A stretch of 33,209 bases of DNA, taken from assembly GCA_937876355.1 (NCBI GenBank), contig CALFHN010000105.1:1-33209 (forward strand). The letters are read 5' to 3'. Position 1 is the stretch's first letter, and the number at the start of each line of letters is the position of its first letter. Below are positions 14,521 to 21,954 of this stretch, piece after piece. Source of the stretch: an uncultured Bacteroidota bacterium (lineage in GTDB: Bacteria > Bacteroidota > Rhodothermia > Rhodothermales > UBA10348). The position numbers and the translations under genes are program-made. The notes under the pieces were generated by a model. The model had not been told where the DNA came from. It saw only the letters and a program-made list of their open reading frames with translations, and ran no database searches.

Positions 14521-17313
14521 TTACATGTCGTAGGTGATTCGAGCAATCGCCATACGTCCCATCTGAGGAGCTCCAACAAATTCACGGTGGAAATTGTCTG
14601 TTAGGTTTGAGATACCCAAATCGACCCGAAGCCCAGCAGCAAACTGCTGAAGATCGAAACCGGCACCAAGATCAAACAACATATAGCTCGGTACGTCGCC
14701 CACGTATGGTCCAGAAAGAACAGGGAAGCCATCTGTGTAGCGACCTGCAGCATTGACCGACAATCCATTATCAAAAATGTACTTGAAGCCCGCCGTGCCT
14801 TTCAAAGCAGGCGAGTTAAGTGAAACTTCAAGTCCAGTACCAGGGGAATCCGTTTCGGAATCGTCAAAATAGTCGTCGCTGACTAAGGAGAGGTTTCCAA
14901 ACATACTCAAGCTTTTGCTAGCCTGATACTGAACCGCGATGTCAGAGCCATAAAAATTAACCTTACCAAAATTGCGATAGGTCAACATGATCTCTGGAAC
15001 GGTTCCTGGTCCGCCGTTATTTTGGATGGGCTGAACTATGGCCACTGGAGTACTGGCTGACGGTAAACTGCCCGCAGCAAGTTGCATGATTAAACCCGCA
15101 GCTGCAGCTGAACTGACTCCAAAAGCTGCCAATGTGCCGTTAAGCAGGGCATTACCCGCAATTCCTGCTCCCAATGCAGCTCCAAGGTCAGCGGCCAGGT
15201 TTGGAACGATTACAAAAGGTGTCTCGGTCAATAACGGGCCAATGAAGTTTTCACGACTCGTGTGGTAGAGATCGACGGTAACCAGCAACTTCTCGTTGAT
15301 TACGCCTTTATATCCAACTTCAATTGTGTTTGTTATCGACTGTTTTAGCGGGGAAACGTCTTGCAAATCGAGCACCGAAAGAGGGTCGACTGTTCCGGCA
15401 GAAGTATTCAACTTAGCCAAGATTCCCTGAGAAAATCCCTGGACATTGGTTCCTCCAGCTGGCGACAACAAGGCTTTCAATTGACCTGCTTGAGCGGCCG
15501 TGACCGGAATTCCAGCGCCATTCAGCACGGCGGCTAAGTTTGCGTCTGGAATAGCAGCTAGTCCAGCATAAACCGCAGCATAGGTTGAGTTCAGCGGCAA
15601 TCCAACGGGTTGAGCTGCGCCAATGGCAGCAGGATTCAAGCTTGAAGCAACCAAATCCGTTCCGGCAAATGCTGCATAGGCTGCATCACGTTGCCATGTA
15701 TACCCGTCTGCTGCCCCGCGACCTCGAATTAATATGGATGTACCTGGAACCTGGCCAGCTACAATGTTCAAGAAGTTGGAGTTTGTGCCTGGAGATGAAA
15801 ACGCACGGTTAAACGAAACCCGGAAAGAGCTCGTATTGTTTGGTTTGTACACCAAGGCCGCGCGAGGGGAGACCTGGAATCCGTCCGTAATGCTATCATA
15901 GTCAGCACGAAGCGCTGCAGTTAAGTCCATTTTTGGGTTTACCTTGGTCGTAGACTGCACGTAGGCACCATATTCGTCAATACCCTCATCGGTCTGAATG
16001 GTACCTTCGGTGTCCGGGCGAATGGATTCAAAATCCGCTCCAACGACTATTGACTGTTTACCTTCAGCCAAAGACATCTCATATTGAGCTTGTCCAACAA
16101 GCTGGGTGCTTTTGTCAACAACAGGAAAGGCGCCGTAGACAAACGAATCGCCTGCATCGTTTTTGTTCAGGTAAACCTGGGCAAAAAACTTATCCATCTT
16201 AAGGCGCAGCTGGTAGTAAGAATAGCCGTAATCATCAGCTTGAACCGTTCCGACGCCTGAAAGGACGGTAGCCTTTAGATTGGAATAACCAGCATTAGCA
16301 GCAAGCGAACCAGTGTCACTGAAGCGATACTCTAAAGCAGCATTGAGGTTTTTCTTTTCGTAATCAGTGTTTCGGACACCGTCAGCATTAATTTGTGCAG
16401 CATCTGCAGTGTTGTTCGGATCCAATTCCCAGTCATCGGCTTGTGAAAATGTACCCGTAATTTTGTAGCCGAGCTTACCACTTGGTCCAAAAACACCAGC
16501 ATGACGAAAATCAACTCCAAATAAGGCCTGTTCGCCACCCATCACAGAAACCGTAGTTCCAGGATGGGTAAATGGATCCTTGGTGACAAAATGAACCACT
16601 CCAGCGTCTACACCTGCTCCATACAAAGCTGAACCAGGTCCACGAACCACTTCGACTCGGTCGATGTCGGAACTGATGTTTCCCATGATAGAATAAATAT
16701 TCGCAGCAAGAGAAGGAACGGCAGCTTGACGATAATCCGTCATTACATAAGCTGCACCAGAAAATGCGTTATTAAAACCACGCAAAACTAGTTCCTGGCG
16801 GTCGACACCTGTTTGTGCCATGTCCACGCCCGGAGTCGTACGAAGCACTTCCACCGAGTTAGCGGCTACGTGTGCTTCTACTTCATCTCCGCTCAACACT
16901 GAAATGGAGGCAGGTGCATCAAGCACTTTTTCTTCGCGTCGAGAAGCAGCTACGACCACTGTATTAAGCTCAATCCCAGATTGGCTCAACGCACAATCCA
17001 CGGTGAGCGTTGCTCCAGAAGTAACGGTAACCTGGGATTCGCAGTCTTGAAAACCGACAAATCGAGCTCGGATAGTGTACGTCCCAGCATCCACGCCGAA
17101 ACTATATTTACCATCAAGGTCGGATGCGCCTCCTCCCTTAATGCCCCCAGATGCATCGATTGCAACAACGTTTGCACTCGGCAGTGCGGTGCCGTCCTCA
17201 AGAATGGTAATTGTACCGGATACTGTACCCGACTGAGCTATCGCAGTCTTCGCACCAAAAACGGTAAGAAGAAGGGCGGGAACTAGAATCAGGTGCTTTA
17301 ACAATTTTGACAT
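14521..17313 (-). CDS. TonB-dependent outer-membrane receptor with CarboxypepD_reg-like N-terminal domain
   Basis: A 22-stranded-barrel importer energised by TonB. Signal peptide 1-26; CarboxypepD_reg-like beta-sandwich about 28-110 (SGTITILEDGTALPSANVVA...GTYTIRARFVGFQ); plug domain about 128-245 (LDAPASISVLSGDEVE, RGPGSALYGAGVDAGVVHFVTKDP); then the barrel, ending in a terminal aromatic/hydrophobic strand. Two long loop insertions, about 545-640 and 705-770, are unusually rich in Ala, Gly and Leu. The substrate is unknown; I find no cobalamin-riboswitch signature. A GGAG sequence 8 bases before ATG 17313 supports the start. The leader holds inverted repeats and a Fur-box-like stretch, and a strong terminator follows. 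Neighbouring lipoprotein amidohydrolases on the same strand might process what it imports; that is inference. Confidence 0.92.
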   Translation of the reverse strand: MSKLLKHLILVPALLLTVFGAKTAIAQSGTVSGTITILEDGTALPSANVVAIDASGGIKGGGASDLDGKYSFGVDAGTYTIRARFVGFQDCESQVTVTSGATLTVDCALSQSGIELNTVVVAASRREEKVLDAPASISVLSGDEVEAHVAANSVEVLRTTPGVDMAQTGVDRQELVLRGFNNAFSGAAYVMTDYRQAAVPSLAANIYSIMGNISSDIDRVEVVRGPGSALYGAGVDAGVVHFVTKDPFTHPGTTVSVMGGEQALFGVDFRHAGVFGPSGKLGYKITGTFSQADDWELDPNNTADAAQINADGVRNTDYEKKNLNAALEYRFSDTGSLAANAGYSNLKATVLSGVGTVQADDYGYSYYQLRLKMDKFFAQVYLNKNDAGDSFVYGAFPVVDKSTQLVGQAQYEMSLAEGKQSIVVGADFESIRPDTEGTIQTDEGIDEYGAYVQSTTKVNPKMDLTAALRADYDSITDGFQVSPRAALVYKPNNTSSFRVSFNRAFSSPGTNSNFLNIVAGQVPGTSILIRGRGAADGYTWQRDAAYAAFAGTDLVASSLNPAAIGAAQPVGLPLNSTYAAVYAGLAAIPDANLAAVLNGAGIPVTAAQAGQLKALLSPAGGTNVQGFSQGILAKLNTSAGTVDPLSVLDLQDVSPLKQSITNTIEVGYKGVINEKLLVTVDLYHTSRENFIGPLLTETPFVIVPNLAADLGAALGAGIAGNALLNGTLAAFGVSSAAAAGLIMQLAAGSLPSASTPVAIVQPIQNNGGPGTVPEIMLTYRNFGKVNFYGSDIAVQYQASKSLSMFGNLSLVSDDYFDDSETDSPGTGLEVSLNSPALKGTAGFKYIFDNGLSVNAAGRYTDGFPVLSGPYVGDVPSYMLFDLGAGFDLQQFAAGLRVDLGISNLTDNFHREFVGAPQMGRMAIARITYDM

Positions 17314-17339
17314 GGGCTGTTCTCCAGTCTGTTAAGAAA

Positions 17340-17451
17340 AATAATGATAATCTGGTCAGTTTGACCAAATTCTGTTTCGACGTGATTATCGAAGGTACTA
17401 AATCGATATCAATACCTAAGCAAATACGAACTCTGGGCCGTCGCGTATTTG
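17340..17451 (-). promoter_or_regulatory. Structured leader / candidate operator region of the TonB-receptor gene
   Basis: Three nested signals precede the receptor start. AATAATGATAATC (17340-17352) resembles two adjacent GATAAT hexamers of a Fur box. The palindrome TGGTCAGTTTGACCA is at 17353-17367. GATAATC at 17346-17352 is matched by its complement GATTATC at 17384-17390, so one side pairs continuously with two separated blocks. Further upstream CAAATACG (17421-17428) pairs with CGTATTTG (17444-17451). The rest of the 310-base gap (17314-17623) holds no gene that I can see. I could not pick a convincing -10/-35. Confidence 0.5.
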
Positions 17452-17623
17452 AGTTTTCACTAATAACGTGATTTTTAAACTAAAAACATACTGCTATCGC
17501 GAACCAAGCCTTCGTTTAAATAATGACCAGATGAACGTAGTAGGTGCTCACGTCTAATTATGTCCGGCTAAGATTGATTTGACACATCTCTACAACAAGG
17601 AAGTATTGCTGATCGAAGACAGT

Positions 17624-19216
17624 TTATTGTTGACTATGATGGCGAAGCGCTTTTCCTGGATGGGTGCCTGACATGACAGCGTTTTTTAGCACGGGGATTC
17701 CCGATACCCAAACGTCTCGGACACCGGTTGCATAGTGGTGAGGATCTCCAAACAGGGCTTGATCCTGAATGGTCTCCGGATCGAATACAGTCAAATCTGC
17801 GACGTATCCCACTGCAATTTTGCCTCGATCCTCCAAGTTTAATTGAGAAGCAGGTAAAGATGTCATTTTATACACCGCCAGTTCGAGCGTCATAACACCC
17901 TTCTCCCGAACGTAATATGCCAGGACACGAGCAAAAGCGCCATAACTACGTGGATGCGGCACGCCCTCGTTCATTGCTGGAATTCCGCCGTCTGAAGAAA
18001 TACTGGTCTTGGAATGAAGCATTATCGTTTCGACGTCGTCAGGGGACATGGAGTGAAATACTCCTGAACAACTTCCTGCTGAAACCAATTCAATGGCAAC
18101 ATCTGCCGCACCGGGTACGGTTATCGGAAGTCCTCGCTCTGTCAGAATATCGGCTAAACTTTTCCCGTTGAAGGAAGAATCAAATTCGCATCGAGCGGCC
18201 ACAATAGTAGCAGGGTCGCCTCCGCGTTCAGCATTGATATGTTGGATTACTTCTGCCCGAATCTGTTTTCTGATTGTTGGATCATTTAACCGGTCAACAA
18301 GCGCCTCAAAACCGCCATCTTTTGACCATGTAGGAAATAAAATGGTTAGGCCAGTGCTGGAAGCCGTGTATGGGTATTGGTCGCTAGCAGCATCAACGCC
18401 TTCTGCTATAGCTTCATCCAAGAGAGCCAGAGAGGCCGAAGCGCCGCCCCACCTACTTTTTCCAATCAATTTGTGATGAGTCACTTGAACTCGAGCCCCT
18501 GCACTCCTGCCAACTTCCAAGACCTCACCCACACTTTCCAACAATCGGCCACCCTCATCCCTTATGTGGCTGATGTAAAGACCATTCTTCGCAGCCACGG
18601 GACGGGAGAGTTCGACTAATTCGGAAACGTTGGCGAACGCTCCAGGAGTGTATTCGAGCCCAGACGACAATCCAAACGCGCCGTCCTTCATGGCTGCTTC
18701 CACCATGGAGGTCATTTGGGTCAATTGTTCGGACGTGACGGGGATGTTTTCCTCGCCGACGATAGCAGATCGAATGGAACCATGACCAATAAACACACCA
18801 ATGTTGATGGCGGCGGGATGCACATCAAGGGAATCTAGGAAGGAACCAATATCCAGCATAGAAGAACCATCCTGTCCGCCCATAGCCGTTGTAACCCCTT
18901 GGCGCACATAACTTTCCGCATCAGGCCTTCGAACGACATCACTACCGTTAAAACTCCCAGACGTAGCATGACTGTGTATGTCGATAAAACCAGGGGCGAC
19001 CACAAGCCCAGTAGCGTCAACTCGCTCAGTCGCGGTTTTTTGGCTTAAGTCTCCAATATCTGCGATGATTCCATTTTTAACACCTAAATCAGCGATGAAA
19101 CGGTCTTTTCCTGACCCGTCGATTACTGTTCCGTGCTCAACAATTAAATCGAAATCTGGACTTGAACAGCCCAATAAAAAGAGAAATACAATCGGTAACT
19201 TATTCATAAAACCCAT
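17624..19216 (-). CDS. D-aminoacylase-family amidohydrolase, lipoprotein
   Basis: A metal-dependent amidohydrolase of the N-acyl-D-amino-acid deacylase family, exported as a lipoprotein: the signal ends FLFLLGCSS with acylated Cys17. The TIM-barrel signatures are PGFIDIHSHAT with metal ligands His81 and His83, GLSSGLEYTPGAF (182-194), His217 (SHIRDEG), His247 (THHKLIG), SDQYPYTASSTG (278-289) and catalytic Asp409 (SSDGGIP). The cysteine that binds zinc in characterised D-aminoacylases (GNCG motif) is replaced by Gln115 (GGQDGSS). The start is either ATG 19216, immediately after the upstream stop codon, or ATG 19207; AAGGGG 10 bases before 19216 favours the former. Downstream partner of the paralogue at 19217. 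Substrate is inferred only. Confidence 0.87.
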   Translation of the reverse strand: MGFMNKLPIVFLFLLGCSSPDFDLIVEHGTVIDGSGKDRFIADLGVKNGIIADIGDLSQKTATERVDATGLVVAPGFIDIHSHATSGSFNGSDVVRRPDAESYVRQGVTTAMGGQDGSSMLDIGSFLDSLDVHPAAINIGVFIGHGSIRSAIVGEENIPVTSEQLTQMTSMVEAAMKDGAFGLSSGLEYTPGAFANVSELVELSRPVAAKNGLYISHIRDEGGRLLESVGEVLEVGRSAGARVQVTHHKLIGKSRWGGASASLALLDEAIAEGVDAASDQYPYTASSTGLTILFPTWSKDGGFEALVDRLNDPTIRKQIRAEVIQHINAERGGDPATIVAARCEFDSSFNGKSLADILTERGLPITVPGAADVAIELVSAGSCSGVFHSMSPDDVETIMLHSKTSISSDGGIPAMNEGVPHPRSYGAFARVLAYYVREKGVMTLELAVYKMTSLPASQLNLEDRGKIAVGYVADLTVFDPETIQDQALFGDPHHYATGVRDVWVSGIPVLKNAVMSGTHPGKALRHHSQQ

Positions 19217-20872
19217 TTAATTTTCGCCCCTTAATACGGCCCGGCCCGGGAATGCTCCGGTATGACTTCCGTCCTTAAACACTTGGACACCATTTACAAA
19301 AACATGGGACATACCTGTAGCCAACTGATGTGGTTCTTGAAAGGTAGCGTGATCTTGAATGGTCTCCGGATCAAAAATGGCTATGTCGGCAAAGTGCCCA
19401 ACCTCAAGGCGTCCTCGTCGCGCAAGTCGCAGATTGTCTGCTGGCAATGAAGTCAATTTGCGTACCGCTTCCTGAAGCGAAATTACTCCCTCGTCGCGAA
19501 CGTATTTAGCCAAAAGCCGAGCAAAATTGCCATATGCTCTCGGATGGGGGTTGTTTTTCAAGTTTTCGCCTTCGGGCGCCATGGATTCTGCATCAGAATC
19601 AAACGATATCCAGGGTAAGGCAATCTGTTTTTTGACGTTTTCTTCCGACATTAGAAAGTATACAGTGCCTACTCGGGTAGAGTCGGCTATCACCAAGTCG
19701 ATGGCTACATCTTCAGGGGTCGTGCCCCTCTCTACAGCCAACTCGGCCAATGTTTTACCTATTAGATAGCGTAACGAATCTTGTTCAAATCCAACTACCA
19801 TAATTCCTTCAGGGCCTGCCCCCAAGCCTAGGTTCTCCCATTCGTTGGTGGGTGTGCGCATTTCTCCTAACACTTTGGCCCTAATATCCGGATCCATCAG
19901 CCGGGTCCTCCACTCGCCAAATCCACCTTCCTGAACCCAGGGCGGCATAAAGGCATCGAGTCCTGTCGCTCCTGCAATGTAGGTATACATATCTGCGGTG
20001 ATTTCTTGACCCTCGCTCCGAGCCTGCTCAATCCGTTCAATAGCCTGATCTATCTTCGGCCAATTGGCTTCGCCTGCTGCCTTTAGATGGTACACTTCAG
20101 CGCGGATCCCTGCTTCTCTTGAGATCGTGATCAGCTCTTCCAGGGCTTCTAATAGTTGGTTGCCCTCAGACCGCATATGAGAGATATACATCCCGTCGTA
20201 TTCGGCCGCGACTTTAGCCAATTCAATCAGTTCATCGGTGTCTGCATAAAAGGCAGGAGCGTAGATGAGGGATGAGCCGAGCCCCATCGCGCCTTCCTCC
20301 ATGGCCTGTCTGACCAACGCCTTCATTCTATCTAGTTCGTCAGGCGTCGGAGGCCGATTTTCATGCCCAAGTTCGTGGATTCGGACCGTGGTTGCGCCTA
20401 CAAATGAAGCAACATTGGTCGAAATGCCACCATTTTCCAGCGTAGCCAGATATTCTCGCAACGTAGTCCAGGCAGGAGTATCCACCAAAGACGAACCGTC
20501 TGACTTCATGGCATCGTTAAGCGGGCCTTCTGACCAGCCTTCTCCGAACACTTCCAACGTTACACCTTGCGCAATATCACCCAAAGATCTTCCGTCTTTG
20601 ACCAAGTTACCCGTGGCCCAGCTCAGCATATTAATAAAGCCTGGAGTTACTGCCAGGCCCGTGGCATCAATTTCAAGACCAGCCGAGGAAAGGGACAAGT
20701 CCCCAATAAAGGCAATGGTGTCCGCTCGAATCCCGATATCGGTTTGAACCGGGTCGGTTCCATTTCCATCGAATACGTTTCCGTTAGAAAGAATGACATC
20801 GTAATCGGGCTTTGAACAGCCCGCGACTAAAATCAGGCAAACCAGGGCAAAAGAGATAGAAGATGTTCGCAT
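19217..20872 (-). CDS. D-aminoacylase-like amidohydrolase, lipoprotein, lacking the HxH metal motif
   Basis: A paralogue of the next gene downstream, 551 residues from the chosen start. Lipoprotein signal with lipobox LVAGC (Cys19). The composite amidohydrolase fold is retained: N-terminal DVILSNGNVFDGNG, TPGFIN, GLGSSLIYAPAFYADTDEL, His232 (SHMRSEG), His262 (VYHLKAAG), DMYTYIAGATGLDAFMPPW and SFDSD (423-427). However the HxH motif is replaced by NMLSWAT (81-87), and the GNCG cysteine position reads GEGWSEG with Glu111. It may use a mononuclear site or another chemistry. The frame opens at 20974, but that lead translates a tandem repeat, so ATG 20870-20872 before the signal peptide is chosen. 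The two genes abut and are probably co-transcribed. Confidence 0.87.
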   Translation of the reverse strand: MRTSSISFALVCLILVAGCSKPDYDVILSNGNVFDGNGTDPVQTDIGIRADTIAFIGDLSLSSAGLEIDATGLAVTPGFINMLSWATGNLVKDGRSLGDIAQGVTLEVFGEGWSEGPLNDAMKSDGSSLVDTPAWTTLREYLATLENGGISTNVASFVGATTVRIHELGHENRPPTPDELDRMKALVRQAMEEGAMGLGSSLIYAPAFYADTDELIELAKVAAEYDGMYISHMRSEGNQLLEALEELITISREAGIRAEVYHLKAAGEANWPKIDQAIERIEQARSEGQEITADMYTYIAGATGLDAFMPPWVQEGGFGEWRTRLMDPDIRAKVLGEMRTPTNEWENLGLGAGPEGIMVVGFEQDSLRYLIGKTLAELAVERGTTPEDVAIDLVIADSTRVGTVYFLMSEENVKKQIALPWISFDSDAESMAPEGENLKNNPHPRAYGNFARLLAKYVRDEGVISLQEAVRKLTSLPADNLRLARRGRLEVGHFADIAIFDPETIQDHATFQEPHQLATGMSHVFVNGVQVFKDGSHTGAFPGRAVLRGEN

Positions 20873-20910
20873 AGTAGGCAATCGATAGAGTGATTCGGCT
20901 AGCATAGTCA

Positions 20911-20988
20911 AATAAAGGCTCAGCTCAAAAAAGGCGCGACCAAAAAAGGCGCGACCAAAAAAAGGCGCGGCCAAAAAAAGGCTCAGTC
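20911..20988. repeat. Tandem 15-16 bp repeat upstream of the D-aminoacylase-like genes
   Basis: About five copies of an A6-7 tract followed by GGCGCGACC, GGCGCGGCC or GGCTCAG. The clearest are 20927-20941 and 20942-20956 (identical 15-mers) and 20957-20972 (16-mer); the outer copies are degenerate. On the transcribed (minus) strand the units read as GC-rich blocks each followed by T6-7, like the tail of the adjacent terminator copied several times. It ends about 40 bases before the lipoprotein start codon. Confidence 0.8.
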
Positions 20989-21007
20989 CGCAACCGCGAA
21001 CCGAGCC
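20973..21007 (-). terminator. Probable rho-independent terminator of the SDR gene
   Basis: On the minus strand GGCTC (21007-21003) pairs with GAGCC (20984-20980), with a further GT:AC pair inside, and is followed directly by seven Ts (20979-20973). It lies about 130 bases past the SDR stop codon. The T-tract merges into the 15-bp repeat array, whose units reuse the same GC-block/T-tract design. Confidence 0.6.
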
Positions 21008-21133
21008 CTAAAAGAAAAGGCTGAGAGGGAGGGTCAGCTGTTTTCCAGCAAGTAATTAACGAAGTTTTTCTATTCTCTGCAATAGGGAAACTGTTTTTGT
21101 ACCATAGGGAGCTCTTCTGAGCCTCCAGAAGCA

Positions 21134-21910
21134 CTAATTGGGTCTCCGGTTCACCAGTGTTGCGTGCGACTGATCTGTACACATCATCAGGATTTCGCTG
21201 ATATTGACGTGAGGTGGCCGAGTTGCGCACCATGTCACAGCGTCAGCAACGTCTTCCGGAGTAAGGGGCGTCATGTTTGCGTACACGGCGTCAGCACGCT
21301 CGGTGTCTCCTTCGAACCGCACAATGGAAAACTCCGTTTCTACTAACCCAGGATCGACGGAAGAAACCCGCACCCTCGTTCCATGCATGTCCATTTTTAA
21401 CCCTTCGTTGAACGCCTTCACCGCGTGCTTGCTTGCGCAATAGACCGTTCCTCCGGGATACACCCAATGCCCGGCTGCCGATCCTATTTGAATGATATGT
21501 CCTTTGTCTCGAGCTACCATACCTGGCGCAATAGCGCTCGTCACATGAATGACTCCTTTTACATTGGTCTCGAGCATACCTTCAAGGTGTTCGAGTTTAG
21601 TAGCGTATCCTTTGTCTAGGCCGAGGGCCTTACCCGCGTTGTTGACCAAAACGCTTATTTTAGACCATTCCTCAGGTAAACTGGAAACGGCTGAAAAAAC
21701 TGCTTCACGATTGGTTACGTCCAGCTGTAGTGCAAGTGTTTTTACCCCAAATTCTGAACGGATATCCGTGGCGACTTTTTCAACTCGATCCAGGCCGCGG
21801 GCGGTTAGGATGACGTGGGCTCCCATTTGAGCGAAAGAGCGAGCACAGGACCGGCCAATTCCGGAAGATGCGCCAGTAATGAACACGATTTGATTTGTGA
21901 GGTTTAACAT
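21134..21910 (-). CDS. Short-chain dehydrogenase/reductase, YdfG (3-hydroxy acid dehydrogenase) type
   Basis: A cytoplasmic NAD(P)-dependent oxidoreductase. The Rossmann motif TGASSGIG is at 11-18, NNAG at about 86-89, the catalytic Ser in IQIGSAAG and the YxxxK pair in VYCASKHAVKAF. The stretches NNAGKALG, GHIIQIGSAAGHWVYPGGTVY, DPGLVETEFSIVRFEGD and LTPEDVADAVTW track E. coli YdfG closely; YdfG reduces malonic semialdehyde and oxidises L-allo-threonine or serine. The frame opens at 21949, but ATG 21908-21910 (MLNLTNQIVFITGASS) starts right before the first strand and gives 258 residues. It is divergent from the next gene, 44 bases away. Substrate assignment is by resemblance only. Confidence 0.88.
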   Translation of the reverse strand: MLNLTNQIVFITGASSGIGRSCARSFAQMGAHVILTARGLDRVEKVATDIRSEFGVKTLALQLDVTNREAVFSAVSSLPEEWSKISVLVNNAGKALGLDKGYATKLEHLEGMLETNVKGVIHVTSAIAPGMVARDKGHIIQIGSAAGHWVYPGGTVYCASKHAVKAFNEGLKMDMHGTRVRVSSVDPGLVETEFSIVRFEGDTERADAVYANMTPLTPEDVADAVTWCATRPPHVNISEILMMCTDQSHATLVNRRPN

Positions 21911-21954
21911 GCGGGGATTCTCATCGATTGAATGCTGATATAGAGTCAAGATAC

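Noticed and set aside
17314..17623. Searched for a cobalamin or other known riboswitch before the TonB receptor
   Set aside because: No B12-box-like or other known aptamer signature seen; left as an unassigned structured leader.
20873..20974. N-terminal extension of the HxH-less D-aminoacylase frame
   Set aside because: It translates the 15-bp repeat (FFGRAFFGRAFF) and would bury the lipoprotein signal peptide inside the protein.
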